This document shows, piece by piece, positions 6,470 to 15,401 of a stretch of 26,981 nucleotides of DNA. The notes under the pieces were generated by a model. It worked only from the letters and a program-made list of their open reading frames with translations, made no database searches and was not told the origin of the DNA. Made by a program: the position numbers and the translations under genes. This DNA is from a virus. Each line of letters opens with the position of its first letter. Position 1 is the first letter of the stretch. The stretch is taken from IMG/VR virus record IMGVR_UViG_3300008266_014512, positions 1-26,981 of that record; one strand, given 5' to 3'.

Positions 6470-8114
6470 GACCTCTAAGGAAATCAGGTAGTTCATCGCC
6501 CTGTGGGCTGGAAGCCTGATCACCTTGAGCTGGCGCTTCGCCGTCTTGAGGTGCTTCTGGTTGCTGTGGAGTAGCAGCTTCTTGCTGTGCTAACTGTACC
6601 TCACCATCAACCTGTGCTTGCTTGAGTCTTCTCTCAGCAATGACATTAAACTCTTTTTCATTCTGCATATCAATTTGCTCAATATCTTCATCATGCTGCT
6701 TAAGAATAAATCTGCGTACATACTCTTCAGAGAAGTAGCGACCAATCATAGGATCAATTAGATTAGCCATATTGATACGTTCTTTGAGAATCTGATTATC
6801 ACGAGCTTCTGCAAAGTTATTATCAATTACAAAGTCGTATCTAATATTATCTTTAATTGCATCCCAGTCTTCATATGTCATAATATTCTTGAGCATAAGA
6901 TTTTTTTCAAGAATACTTGTAAATAACATCGAGAAACGAGAACGCAATCTCTGAATAAACTTGAAGAATTTCATCTCTTCATTGGAAACTTCATTAATAT
7001 TTCCAGAAGAGAAAGGTGTTTCAGGGTATAGTCGTGAAACAGGAATGTTTAGTGATTGATATAGTTTCTTTTGGAAATATAATACATCTTCCATTACACC
7101 TAGATTTTCACCACCTTTTAGTGTGGTGATTTCAGTGCCTCTACCACCTTCACGGCGAGGCATCCAGTAATCTTCAACCATTGTCATAAACTTACGATCG
7201 TCTTTAACATCACCAGTCTCGGCGTTATAGATGAGACGATTCTTATGCTTGACCATCATGTCACGTAGATACTGTTCGGCTTTCATCTTGGGTAGATTAC
7301 CGACATCTACATAGAAAACTCTACGCTCAGGTGCACGTGAAATACGGTAAATAACAGTAGCATCTTCCATAATGCGAAGCTGATTCATGGGCTTTACAGC
7401 TTTATGGAGATGTGATAGTACCATTTGACCTGTTCTATCTGTAAGACCAGATGTCAAATATACTATAGAATCTTTTGCAATCTTAACCATCTGACGTGGA
7501 TTGTAGTCTTTAGTATCAAATCCACTAGTAGAATAGATAAAATATTCAGCAACATTAACTGACTTGATTACTTCATTATCAAGACGAGTAATGATCTTGG
7601 GCTTCTTTACTTCTTTTACTTTCTTGATACTACGAGGATCAATGTAACGAAGTTCTTTAATACCGTCTTGCGGTGCCTTTTCATCTACAATAGCATGGTA
7701 GAATAGACGACCATCAATATACCATTGACGGAAAATTTCATAAGCCTTGGCATTAAACTTGAGAAGCTTAATAACATTCTCAAATTCATCCTCAATAATA
7801 CCTTTAATTTTATCAGAAGCTTCTACGTCTGATAAAATAATACCAACAATATGATTTTCTGGAGTGGCGCAGATAGCTTCATTAGTAATCTCATCTACCG
7901 CCATCTCAATCTCAGATTGCTGAGCAAGATCGCGATAGCGAGTTACTAGATCAGTTTCGTTTTTAGCTGCGTTGTCGAGATCAACATATGACCCGAAGAA
8001 GCCACCAGGGGTGAGTACTACACCACCATCTTCGTCGATAGGAGGCGCAAATGACTGCGCCTCTGATTCGCCTGGTCTCTGTCTTTTGATTTCAAATCCA
8101 AATAAGCGGGCCAA
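6465..8114 (-). CDS. gp20: gp20 portal protein
   Basis: Dodecameric portal vertex protein that nucleates head assembly and docks the terminase; 549 aa against 524 in T4. Family segments include 'LVTRYRDLAQQSEIEMAVDEITNEAI', 'DGRLFYHAIVD', 'LRYIDPRSIKKVKEV', 'ATVIYRISRAPERRVFYVDVGNLPK.KAEQYLRDMM', 'PRREGGRGTEITTLKGGENLGVMEDV' and 'LNIPVSRL'. The C-terminus is Gln/Ala/Pro/Asp-rich. The start codon is TTG: the frame has a stop just upstream and the first internal Met is at residue 75, while 'MARLFGF' is a normal portal N-terminus. GGAG lies about nine bases upstream. A weak start codon suits a protein needed in only twelve copies per virion (inference). Confidence 0.97.
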   Translation of the reverse strand: MARLFGFEIKRQRPGESEAQSFAPPIDEDGGVVLTPGGFFGSYVDLDNAAKNETDLVTRYRDLAQQSEIEMAVDEITNEAICATPENHIVGIILSDVEASDKIKGIIEDEFENVIKLLKFNAKAYEIFRQWYIDGRLFYHAIVDEKAPQDGIKELRYIDPRSIKKVKEVKKPKIITRLDNEVIKSVNVAEYFIYSTSGFDTKDYNPRQMVKIAKDSIVYLTSGLTDRTGQMVLSHLHKAVKPMNQLRIMEDATVIYRISRAPERRVFYVDVGNLPKMKAEQYLRDMMVKHKNRLIYNAETGDVKDDRKFMTMVEDYWMPRREGGRGTEITTLKGGENLGVMEDVLYFQKKLYQSLNIPVSRLYPETPFSSGNINEVSNEEMKFFKFIQRLRSRFSMLFTSILEKNLMLKNIMTYEDWDAIKDNIRYDFVIDNNFAEARDNQILKERINMANLIDPMIGRYFSEEYVRRFILKQHDEDIEQIDMQNEKEFNVIAERRLKQAQVDGEVQLAQQEAATPQQPEAPQDGEAPAQGDQASSPQGDELPDFLRGR

Positions 8115-8153
8115 ATTTTTTCACTCCAACAATACTAATATAATTAGGCTTAA

Positions 8154-8705
8154 TTATACGCCACCAGCGTTGCCGGTAACTCCGCCAGATACTTCCCAGT
8201 AATCATATTCAAAAGTTACCTGGAACTCTTGAACGGCATTTTCTACTGACCAATCTAGTGCCATTGCATCTACACTGGTTGGCCAAATGCCGTTAATCTT
8301 GTATGTACGAAGAGGAAGACCGGTCTTGGAAAACTGAGTTACTTCAGCTGTCGCTTTATATAGTAGTGGACTTGCAGCACCTAGAGTACGTAAGTTGCCC
8401 TGAGGTGAATTAATAGCATGTGACCACTGTTCCATAGCATTACGAATTAAGAAGTCTTCGTCATTGATTACTGTTACTGCCCATGGAGCGTATCTTCTAT
8501 TACCAGCAAGCTTAATAATACGACCAAAGTAAGGTACAGGTGTTGTACCTACAGTCGATGCTGGAACAGAAGATGCTCTAACCATGAAAGGTACCTTTAG
8601 GTCAGCTACACCATTAACTGGATTTGTGATAGTGACTTGGAAGAGCGAAGCTCTCGCTCCACCAAGCGTAAGTTGCGATCTGATTTCTTCGATATTGAAA
8701 GCCAT
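8154..8705 (-). CDS. gp19: gp19 tail tube protein
   Basis: Major tail tube subunit, stacked as hexamers inside the sheath. It has 183 aa against 163 in T4. The N-terminus 'MAFNIEEIRSQLTLGGARASLFQVTITNP' and 'VPFMVRASSVPASTVGTTPVPYFGRIIKLAGNRRYAPWAVTVINDEDFLIRNAMEQWSHAINS' are diagnostic, and the protein ends 'FQVTFEYDYWEV'. It sits between sheath and portal as in T4. A late-type box lies 29 bases before the ATG. Confidence 0.96.
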   Translation of the reverse strand: MAFNIEEIRSQLTLGGARASLFQVTITNPVNGVADLKVPFMVRASSVPASTVGTTPVPYFGRIIKLAGNRRYAPWAVTVINDEDFLIRNAMEQWSHAINSPQGNLRTLGAASPLLYKATAEVTQFSKTGLPLRTYKINGIWPTSVDAMALDWSVENAVQEFQVTFEYDYWEVSGGVTGNAGGV

Positions 8706-8733
8706 TAGTGCTGTACCTTTTTAATAACGTTAA

Positions 8734-8741
8734 TATTTATT
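8734..8741 (-). promoter_or_regulatory. Possible late promoter of gp19
   Basis: The minus strand reads AATAAATA, overlapping the gp18 stop codon and lying 28 bases before the gp19 ATG. The fixed spacing agrees with the exact late boxes of gp18 and gp23. Confidence 0.55.
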
Positions 8742-10779
8742 ACCCGAACTGGCCTACAATCTCAGAGAATTCTACGCCGGTACGAACCGCTACAAAGTTA
8801 AGCTGAATGAAGTTAATGCTCTTCGCTGGCTTAATATAGATATCACCTACAAATTCGTTGCGATCAATTACTTCTGCAGTGTTATTTGTTTCGTCACAAA
8901 CAACTCTATAGTCGTAAATGCCGCGGCGACCTTGTACATCACGTAGGAATGGCTCTACTAGATTGCGGAATTGCGCTCTTGTAAATGTATCGTTGAATTC
9001 AAAGAGAGTATATTTCGCAGCAGTAGCAATAGCTTTTTCTAGAGTAATGAATAGACGTCTTACGTTAATACGATCGAATGCTGATGGCTTGGCAAGAGCA
9101 GTCTTGTCACCATATAGTAGTGTACCCTGACCCGGGAATGTTACTACTGGGTTGATACCTGCCTTATAAAGAATATCGCGATCAGCTTTACTTGGATTAT
9201 AAGCGAGCTTTACTGTATTTTTGATAATACCACGATTGAAACCAGCTGGTGAATACCATGGATCACGAGTTGTATCTGTACGAACTACTAGACCAGCAAT
9301 ATCACCATTTAATGGTACATAGCGGTAAGTATCATTATATCTGTCGTACATATACTTGTACCCAGAGTCAATTACAGCATATGATGTAGATGTAATTGAG
9401 TTACGGAATGATACAATATCAGTTGTAATTTCACCTAAGTTATTTACTACTGCACTCTTAGGAGGAGAGATTAGAGCAATACAATCTTTTCTCGCCTCAC
9501 AAACATTGTCAATTACCCAATTTGCCTTAACAGCGCTATTGGCATTTCTACCTGTTAGAATTAAAGATACATCAAGATCTTCTGCAGAACTAAACTTAGC
9601 AAAGCCGCCTAATTCAACCGAAATAGATACGTTGGATTCACTCTCACCATCAGCACCAGCACGGAATGCCTGATCATATGGAAGAGTATTTGCCATAGCT
9701 GTAAAATTAACAGCTGTGTTTGATAATCTACCAGCACGGTCATTAGCCCACCAAACCCAGTTTGACTGCTCATTAATTACATTTTTGTAATAGATAGAAG
9801 TACCATCAGCAAGCTTGGCATCTGTAGCTAGTGATAGATTTGGAAAGGCTTCTAGAATAGTGTCCGGCACACCAGTGATTGTTCCGTTTTCATCAACGAT
9901 AACTACATGCAATTCATCGCCTGTACCACCTCTTTCACTTACGTAATCAGAAGTATTTGGAGCACTATCTACATTCTTATAGAATTCCCAGTTTCTTAGA
10001 AACTGAATACCATTTGTAGCAAGAGAATTAGCTACAGTAGTTGAGTTTGCAACTGCGTTGACAGCAAGTCTATAAGCGGTACTGAAAGATAAAATAACAT
10101 TAGATGTAGATGTAGTTACAGTCTTAACGTATAAATCCTGAAATCCGATACTAGAATTACCTACTCTTACAATAGACTTCTCAGGAAATAATCCAGAAAT
10201 AATAGTAGCCTGCGCAGCGTTAGCAGTTACGAGATTTGCAGTATTAGAACCTACAACTAGCGTAGTTGTAACAGGATCGGCATTAGCACCTGCAGCAGTA
10301 ATAGCAGCGAACGCATTAACAGAGTATGCATTGGGGCTATCGCAAACAGAAATACGCAATGAGTTACCTAAACTACCAGGAGCTTTAGCAATATAGTAAG
10401 CATTTGCGTCAAAACTACTACGTGAGTCGTAGTCTTCTTTATTTTTAACTGAGTTAGTACCTACGTTTGCTACTAGAACGGTTGAGTTGGCACCTGCATA
10501 AGCACTTGGTGTTAGCTGAGTATTAGCTACTCTAACTACATAAAGCTTATTACCATATGCAAGGAAGTTAGCAGCCGTGAAGAACGTCTCAGCATTATTA
10601 TCGGTAGGCTTACCGTAACGATTTACTAGTTCGTTTTCTGACTCCACTAGAATGCGTTGATCTACTGGACCCCAACTAAATACTCCAGCGAATCCACCTT
10701 CAGTTGTGGATACTGCGGGTACTACCGTAGTAAGGTCAATTTCTGATACATTAACACCTGGGCTGACTTGAAACGCCAT
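8740..10779 (-). CDS. gp18: gp18 tail sheath protein
   Basis: Contractile sheath subunit, 679 aa (T4 659). The N-terminus 'MAFQVSPGVNVSEIDLTTVVPAVSTTEGGFAGVFSWGPV' and 'VNRYGKPTDNNAETFFTAANFLAYGN' are diagnostic. So is the C-terminal domain 'GINPVVTFPGQGTLLYGDKTAL...SAFDRINVRRLFITLEKAIATAAKYTLFEFN' ending in 'IKPAKSINFIQLNFVAVRTGVEFSEIVGQ'. The frame extends further upstream to a TTG at 10803. The ATG at 10779 is chosen because AAGGAG lies just before it and because the exact late promoter at 10810-10817 then stands at the usual ~30 bases. Confidence 0.97.
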   Translation of the reverse strand: MAFQVSPGVNVSEIDLTTVVPAVSTTEGGFAGVFSWGPVDQRILVESENELVNRYGKPTDNNAETFFTAANFLAYGNKLYVVRVANTQLTPSAYAGANSTVLVANVGTNSVKNKEDYDSRSSFDANAYYIAKAPGSLGNSLRISVCDSPNAYSVNAFAAITAAGANADPVTTTLVVGSNTANLVTANAAQATIISGLFPEKSIVRVGNSSIGFQDLYVKTVTTSTSNVILSFSTAYRLAVNAVANSTTVANSLATNGIQFLRNWEFYKNVDSAPNTSDYVSERGGTGDELHVVIVDENGTITGVPDTILEAFPNLSLATDAKLADGTSIYYKNVINEQSNWVWWANDRAGRLSNTAVNFTAMANTLPYDQAFRAGADGESESNVSISVELGGFAKFSSAEDLDVSLILTGRNANSAVKANWVIDNVCEARKDCIALISPPKSAVVNNLGEITTDIVSFRNSITSTSYAVIDSGYKYMYDRYNDTYRYVPLNGDIAGLVVRTDTTRDPWYSPAGFNRGIIKNTVKLAYNPSKADRDILYKAGINPVVTFPGQGTLLYGDKTALAKPSAFDRINVRRLFITLEKAIATAAKYTLFEFNDTFTRAQFRNLVEPFLRDVQGRRGIYDYRVVCDETNNTAEVIDRNEFVGDIYIKPAKSINFIQLNFVAVRTGVEFSEIVGQFG

Positions 10780-10809
10780 CGTGAAGCTCCTTATAAGATA
10801 CAATTACTC

Positions 10810-10817
10810 TATTTATA
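10810..10817 (-). promoter_or_regulatory. Late promoter of gp18
   Basis: Exact TATAAATA on the minus strand, 30 bases before the gp18 ATG and just past the gp17 stop codon. It also settles the choice of gp18 start, since a start at 10803 would lie only about six bases from the box. Confidence 0.85.
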
Positions 10818-10819
10818 AA

Positions 10820-12478
10820 CTAGTCGTTTTCTGACAGCATCCATCTATCAAACGAGCTTCCAGACAATTCTCGAACGTCTTCATAACCAAAAGAATTTAC
10901 ACCCATGTCTATATCAAATGGTAGTAGATCTTCTTCTAGTAATTTCATGTTGTCTTGTTGAATTTTTTCACGAATGTTTGTATCAGTCCATTCTCTAAAG
11001 TATGGCTGCATAGTCATCCATGCAAAAATAACACAACACATCGCAAGGTCATCATGCGCACCTTCTTCAGCTGCGTATGAGTCACCTGTTTCTACAAATC
11101 TATAAAGCTCGTCTAGAATCTCAGCATCACCCAAAATGATCTTATCTGCTTCGACTAATGTTTTAAAGTTAGTACAGCCTACTCTCTTGAGCTGAGCTGT
11201 TGTTCTGACACCTGGTGTAGGTCTATTAGCAAAACCACCACTAATAACCTGACCGTGTCTGCCTTTCATTTGAGTCATAACGACATTTTCATACTCTAGT
11301 TCTCTATAGAGAATATCAGCTACCTGCTGACCATTGTCGTTGATTTCAACACATGTATATGCATCATTATACATCTTGGCAAATTGATGTATAATATTAG
11401 GAAAAATTAATGGAGATATTTCATTGTTTTTATATCTCGCGACTACTTTGTATGGTAGTTCTGATACATTATAAACCACAAATGCAGAACTATCTCTACC
11501 CACACCTCTAGCAGTATCAGCTACAAGAACGTATAATTTATCTTTATTTTCTGGTGCGCTAGGATCTTCATACACGGCATAATCATCTGTATACTTTAGT
11601 GGAGCTATAACTGGAAGTTGTAATAGTTTGCCTGGATTGATTAGAGTATTGGAACTGCCGATGAATTCGCACTCAAATTCTTCACGAAACTGCTGTTCGG
11701 AAGTGTTGCGAATAGTTTCTTCTTTCCACTTTTCATTTCTACCAGGTACATCTGACCAATGTACTTCAAATGGAACGAATGAGTTCTTACTATCTACAGC
11801 TTCAGTCCACATCTTGTAAAACATGTTCAGTCCCTTGGGGGTACTGGTGATGATTACTTTAGTGGTATTACCAGATGAAATGGTAGGATAAACAGATGCA
11901 AAAAAGTCGCCTTGGAAATGTGGTGGTACGAATGCAAACTCGTCCAAGTAAATTAGGTTAAACGAACCACCACGAATGGCTGACGATGAAGTAGCAGCTG
12001 CTAGAATCTTAGATCCATTCTCAAGCTCTACACTACCCTTGTTCCACTCAACAACACCCTGCTGCATCCACTTGGGTAGGTTTTCATAGGCAAGCTGAAT
12101 TCTACTTAAGATTTCAATAGCTTGTGCTTTCTTATGAGCAAGTAGGGCCACTGAATAGTTTTCATGAAAGAGAATATACCAAAGAATAGTAGCAGCAGTA
12201 ACAGTAGTTTTACCAACCTGACGAGGAAGCTTACAGATAGAGAATCGATTATTTGTGAAAGTATTGATCATACTTTCCTGGAAAGGCCATAGATCAAATG
12301 GTACTATACCATTATCTACGTTAACGATCTTGATATATTTTCTAACAAAGTATACAATGTCAGAAGAGCATCTTACATACTCTTTAACCTGCTGCTTGGT
12401 AAAATTTACAGGAACATTAGCTCTTTTGAGCTTCTGATTTCCCATATAGTAAGACGTTCTATTCTCACTCATCGTCAT
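10820..12478 (-). CDS. gp17: gp17 terminase large subunit (packaging ATPase/nuclease)
   Basis: Motor ATPase and headful nuclease that packages DNA through the portal; 552 aa (T4 610). The ATPase domain shows Walker A 'RQVGKTT' (residues 86-92), Walker B 'NLIYLDE' (174-180) with catalytic Glu180, and coupling motif 'TSTPKG' (211-216). The RNase H-like nuclease domain has the acidic residues Asp319 in 'LVADTARG', Glu376 in 'CVEINDNG' and Asp474/475 in 'GAHDDLA'. The gene overlaps the end of gp16 by 14 bases. Codons 1 and 3 are both ATG; the second, at 12472, has the better distance to an AGAG upstream. All catalytic residues expected of the family are present. Confidence 0.97.
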   Translation of the reverse strand: MTMSENRTSYYMGNQKLKRANVPVNFTKQQVKEYVRCSSDIVYFVRKYIKIVNVDNGIVPFDLWPFQESMINTFTNNRFSICKLPRQVGKTTVTAATILWYILFHENYSVALLAHKKAQAIEILSRIQLAYENLPKWMQQGVVEWNKGSVELENGSKILAAATSSSAIRGGSFNLIYLDEFAFVPPHFQGDFFASVYPTISSGNTTKVIITSTPKGLNMFYKMWTEAVDSKNSFVPFEVHWSDVPGRNEKWKEETIRNTSEQQFREEFECEFIGSSNTLINPGKLLQLPVIAPLKYTDDYAVYEDPSAPENKDKLYVLVADTARGVGRDSSAFVVYNVSELPYKVVARYKNNEISPLIFPNIIHQFAKMYNDAYTCVEINDNGQQVADILYRELEYENVVMTQMKGRHGQVISGGFANRPTPGVRTTAQLKRVGCTNFKTLVEADKIILGDAEILDELYRFVETGDSYAAEEGAHDDLAMCCVIFAWMTMQPYFREWTDTNIREKIQQDNMKLLEEDLLPFDIDMGVNSFGYEDVRELSGSSFDRWMLSEND

Positions 12479-12875
12479 GCTCTATTGTGTCAGTCTTCTT
12501 CATAAGCTTTAGTAACTCGGAAGTACTACCCACAAATGTATAGTTATTAATAGATCTGTTATCCACGAACTTCTCGTTGGATATCTTATCTTCTTTAAAC
12601 TTTAGTTCTGCTAATTCTTTGTTGGCATCAACTAATGTCTTAATTAGATTAGCTGCGACTTCATATGCACGGGGATGCTCAGATGCTTTCGCAACCTCCA
12701 ATAGATCTTCCAGAGAAGACGAACCTCTATAGATTAGGTCCTTGATGTTTCTTCTAGCATGAATAACATCATCACTATCAGCTTGAATAGCAGCTTCAAT
12801 ACCAGTCTTTATACTGTTAATCGGCTGGAGGTTTAGTGCCTTGCCGATAGGATCTTTTTCATTTTCTTCACTCAT
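12465..12875 (-). CDS. gp16: gp16 terminase small subunit
   Basis: Small terminase that recognises DNA ends and stimulates gp17. It has 136 aa (T4 164). The sequence is helical: 'DVIHARRNIKDLIYRGSSSLEDLLEVAKASEHPRAYEVAANLIKTLVDANKELAELK'. This is the typical central coiled-coil core of T4-like small terminases, including 'SEHPRAYEV...L.K...D.N..L..L'. The N-terminus is acidic and the C-terminus highly charged. It is directly upstream of gp17 (14-base overlap), and its ATG shares one base with the gp15 stop (TAATG). Confidence 0.9.
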   Translation of the reverse strand: MSEENEKDPIGKALNLQPINSIKTGIEAAIQADSDDVIHARRNIKDLIYRGSSSLEDLLEVAKASEHPRAYEVAANLIKTLVDANKELAELKFKEDKISNEKFVDNRSINNYTFVGSTSELLKLMKKTDTIEHDDE

Positions 12876-13903
12876 TACGGTTCCGAAATACTAATATTAA
12901 TACCAAAATCGTCTGTTGATTTAATTAGATCAAGATCTATGGATTGACTTACATTTGATGTTGGCGTTCCATTTGCAGTAAGAGCAGGTCTAACTGTTAT
13001 TACTTCATTTGGTGTATCGGCAGATGAGACTGCCGATACTTCGCCTACAGCATTTGAGTTTCCACATAGAACATTATTCGCAGTATTAAATGTGCCGTTT
13101 ACGTTTGCAATGTATAAGAATGTTGAATTAGCTTGTTTAACAATACCAGACGCTGTTTGTGTTCTGCCATTTGATTGATATACAAAATCACCAGGTTTAA
13201 AATTTGTAATAAAGCTTGTTATGGATAAATTTGCTGTTCTTGTATTTGAATTATTGTATAGATTTGCAATTGAGCGTCTAATAACATCTGATCTACCTGT
13301 AGGACCAAATAGGTATGCTTTCATTATGAATGACAATGTATGAATAATATATCTACGATCTAAATTTTCAAACGATCCTTCATATTTATCTACCATGTTG
13401 ATATCATTAAGAACAACAGGAATATCAACTTTAAGATCCATACTTGGAACTAAACTTAGAGTAGAAGTCCATTCTGGTGTAAAATATGGTAGAATCTGCT
13501 CGAAGATCTTGAATCCATCTTCTGCATTTTTAGTGTAGATGGATAGATTAAACTTAATATTGACTGGTACTGGATTGTAAATTGTCTCAAGCTTACCTGT
13601 ATAGTTAGTAGATTGCTTGGAAATCTTACCAGTAGAGATTAACTTACGTGATGGATCGTAATCAAAATCAACAATCTCAAAAGACATTCTGGGTAGAGTC
13701 ATGGCTACACTCTTGTTAAGTGTAGGGTCTTGTTCTAGTCTTGCAATAAACTTCTGCTTGGGCCCATAAGCAATAGGGACTACAAAATCCTGAATAACAT
13801 TATTACTGGAATCTGTACGCTCAATAGAAATATCGTTGAATAATGTACCAAAGTAAGTGACGTATTTTCTAATTAAAGCGTGATAATAATAACCTGTAAT
13901 CAT
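12875..13903 (-). CDS. gp15: gp15 tail terminator/sheath stabiliser with extra C-terminal domain
   Basis: Tail terminator that caps sheath and tube and joins the tail to the neck. Residues 1-215 match T4 gp15 closely: 'GYYYHALIRKYVTYFGTLFNDISIERT' (T4 'GYFYNSSFRRYATLMGDLFSNIQIKR'), 'TLPRMSFEIVDFDYDPSRK', 'YNPVPVNIKFNLSIYTKNAEDGFKIFEQILPYFTPEW' and 'DRRYIIHTLSFIMKAYLFGP'. At 342 aa it is about 70 residues longer than T4 gp15 (272). The excess is a beta-rich domain at roughly 221-310 ('FKPGDFVYQSNGRTQTASG', 'IVKQANSTFLYIANVNGTF', 'GNSNAVGEV'). The start shares one base with the gp14 stop (TAATG). Confidence 0.94.
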   Translation of the reverse strand: MITGYYYHALIRKYVTYFGTLFNDISIERTDSSNNVIQDFVVPIAYGPKQKFIARLEQDPTLNKSVAMTLPRMSFEIVDFDYDPSRKLISTGKISKQSTNYTGKLETIYNPVPVNIKFNLSIYTKNAEDGFKIFEQILPYFTPEWTSTLSLVPSMDLKVDIPVVLNDINMVDKYEGSFENLDRRYIIHTLSFIMKAYLFGPTGRSDVIRRSIANLYNNSNTRTANLSITSFITNFKPGDFVYQSNGRTQTASGIVKQANSTFLYIANVNGTFNTANNVLCGNSNAVGEVSAVSSADTPNEVITVRPALTANGTPTSNVSQSIDLDLIKSTDDFGINISISEP

Positions 13904-14625
13904 TAGACTCTCTCACTAAATGGATTTTTATCAGTAAAGTCAATGATACCGTCTGATTCCAGCTGGAATTGTGAATTCTGTGCACCAGGGTCTTGATCTT
14001 CAATATCGATACGCTCTAGTATAAGCATATCAGCAGCTTCGGTATAGAGCAGAGCTCCTTCTTCAGTTACTAGTTCATATACACCCACATCATCAAGAGT
14101 AAATCTATCTTCTATACTATCAAGCTGCTCAATACCAGTATCAATTCTTTCTGAACTATACTCAAACTTCTCACATTTTAGTTCGTAAACATAACGATTT
14201 GATAGTTCATAGAACGGTAAGTCGTGATCGACAAATTTAATCTCATAAAGACCATCATTAATAGGTAAATAAATTAAATCACCTTCTAGGGGTCTATTTA
14301 CTCTGCCCTCGTAATCGCCAATCTCATCCTCATAACGTCTCTTGGCCATTACAAATGTAATTTGTTCTCTAATCTCGACACCAAATTTTGTAAGAATGTC
14401 TTTCTCGCCAGCAAAGCCCTGCACGTTCTTGGGATACATCTCAACAAAATACCCGCGTTTAAATATAGATAACACGTCTTCTTTAAAGATCTGATCTTTA
14501 TTAAAAAGTGTTCTGGGTAAATAGTAAGTATCAATGCCGTTTATCTTGATAGATTCTATTGTGAGATCTTCAAGTAAACGCTGCTCTGATACTGCTGCTT
14601 TGTTGAAATAAAACGAAGTTGCCAC
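13903..14625 (-). CDS. gp14: gp14 neck protein
   Basis: Head-completion (neck) protein that assembles with gp13 under the portal. It has 240 aa (T4 256). Matches to T4 include 'LLEDLTIESIKINGIDTYYLPR' (T4 'LVAESIQMRGVECYYVPR'), 'IFKEDVLSIFKRGYFVEMYPKNVQGFAGEKDILTKFGVEIREQITF', 'RPLEGDLIYLPINDGLYEIKFVDHDLPFYELS' and 'KCEKFEYSSERI'. The T4 N-terminal ~35 residues are missing. The start codon is GTG, three bases after the gp13 stop, and no strong ribosome-binding site is visible, so expression probably depends on coupling to gp13. Confidence 0.94.
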   Translation of the reverse strand: MATSFYFNKAAVSEQRLLEDLTIESIKINGIDTYYLPRTLFNKDQIFKEDVLSIFKRGYFVEMYPKNVQGFAGEKDILTKFGVEIREQITFVMAKRRYEDEIGDYEGRVNRPLEGDLIYLPINDGLYEIKFVDHDLPFYELSNRYVYELKCEKFEYSSERIDTGIEQLDSIEDRFTLDDVGVYELVTEEGALLYTEAADMLILERIDIEDQDPGAQNSQFQLESDGIIDFTDKNPFSERV

Positions 14626-14628
14626 TTG

Positions 14629-15369
14629 TTACCCAATCATGTACTCAGGAGGTACTGAGTAGGAAGTAAGCATTTCTGCTTCTAGTTGCTGAATTTCTGA
14701 ATTGGCTTCGTTGTAAATCTTCTCACCGTTAAAGGTGATGCCGCCCATCAACTGAATACCAGAATACTTAGTAAGATTTACGCCCCACTGTCTTTTGATA
14801 AGAGCTGTAGTATACCTTAGAAGCCATCTATCTTTCCATACATCAGTATAAGTATCTGGGTTGATAATTTCGTACGCTTCAACTAAGAAGTACTTGTTGA
14901 TATCAATTCTATCCCAATCCATATCGATATGCAATCTATTTCTAGTGCGTGTATATCTAATAGGCTGTTGGCCTACTAATAGTTGTTCTAGGAATTGAAT
15001 ATGTTGCATGTTCATATAGTACGGTACCATGGACTGTCTATAGAACTGATAAAGATCGTTAAGAGCGATCTGATAGCGAATATCAAATAGCGAAGCTGTT
15101 GTAATTAAATCGCCAATACTAAAAATACGAACAGCGCCAATAATATTTTCAGGTAGAGTGATATACTTATTTGACGCATCCTGCGATGTAACCTGGTGCT
15201 TGTAGTATATCTTTTCCGAACCATCAAAGTGATAATCCCAGTAGTATGCAAGCGCTTCATCAACGCGATCCTCGATTTGATCGGGATCGACGTTGATTTC
15301 TATAACTGGCTTACCTAAACGGCGTAAGCAATTTTCGATGAATTCCGCACGGGTTGTAGGATTGGCCAT
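14629..15369 (-). CDS. gp13: gp13 neck protein
   Basis: Head-completion neck protein, 246 aa (T4 309). The N-terminal pattern 'MANPTTRAEFIENCLRRLGKPVIEINVDPDQIEDRVDEALAYYWDYHFDGSEKIYYKH' is characteristic of marine T4-like gp13. It is followed by 'ITLPENIIGAVRIF', 'RYQIALNDLYQF', 'WDRIDINKYFLVEAYEIINPDTYTDVWKDRWLLRYTTALIKRQWGVNLTKYSGIQLMGGI' and the C-terminal 'GEKIYNEANSEIQQLEAEM'. AGAGGTG precedes the ATG. It opens the neck-terminase block (gp13-14-15-16-17), all with overlaps or gaps of at most three bases. Confidence 0.95.
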   Translation of the reverse strand: MANPTTRAEFIENCLRRLGKPVIEINVDPDQIEDRVDEALAYYWDYHFDGSEKIYYKHQVTSQDASNKYITLPENIIGAVRIFSIGDLITTASLFDIRYQIALNDLYQFYRQSMVPYYMNMQHIQFLEQLLVGQQPIRYTRTRNRLHIDMDWDRIDINKYFLVEAYEIINPDTYTDVWKDRWLLRYTTALIKRQWGVNLTKYSGIQLMGGITFNGEKIYNEANSEIQQLEAEMLTSYSVPPEYMIG

Positions 15370-15387
15370 TGTACACCTCTTTTACTA

Positions 15388-15395
15388 TATTTAGT
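15388..15395 (-). promoter_or_regulatory. Possible late promoter of the neck-terminase operon
   Basis: The minus strand reads ACTAAATA, a late-box variant, 19 bases before the gp13 ATG. It sits in a small imperfect inverted repeat (CTCT...AGAG, 15377-15400). The box lies in the only intergenic space upstream of gp13. Confidence 0.45.
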
Positions 15396-15401
15396 AAGAG
15401 G

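Noticed and set aside
10780-10803. Upstream extension of gp18 to a TTG at 10803
   Set aside because: The ribosome-binding site and homology both point to the ATG at 10779, and a start at 10803 would nearly touch the late promoter.
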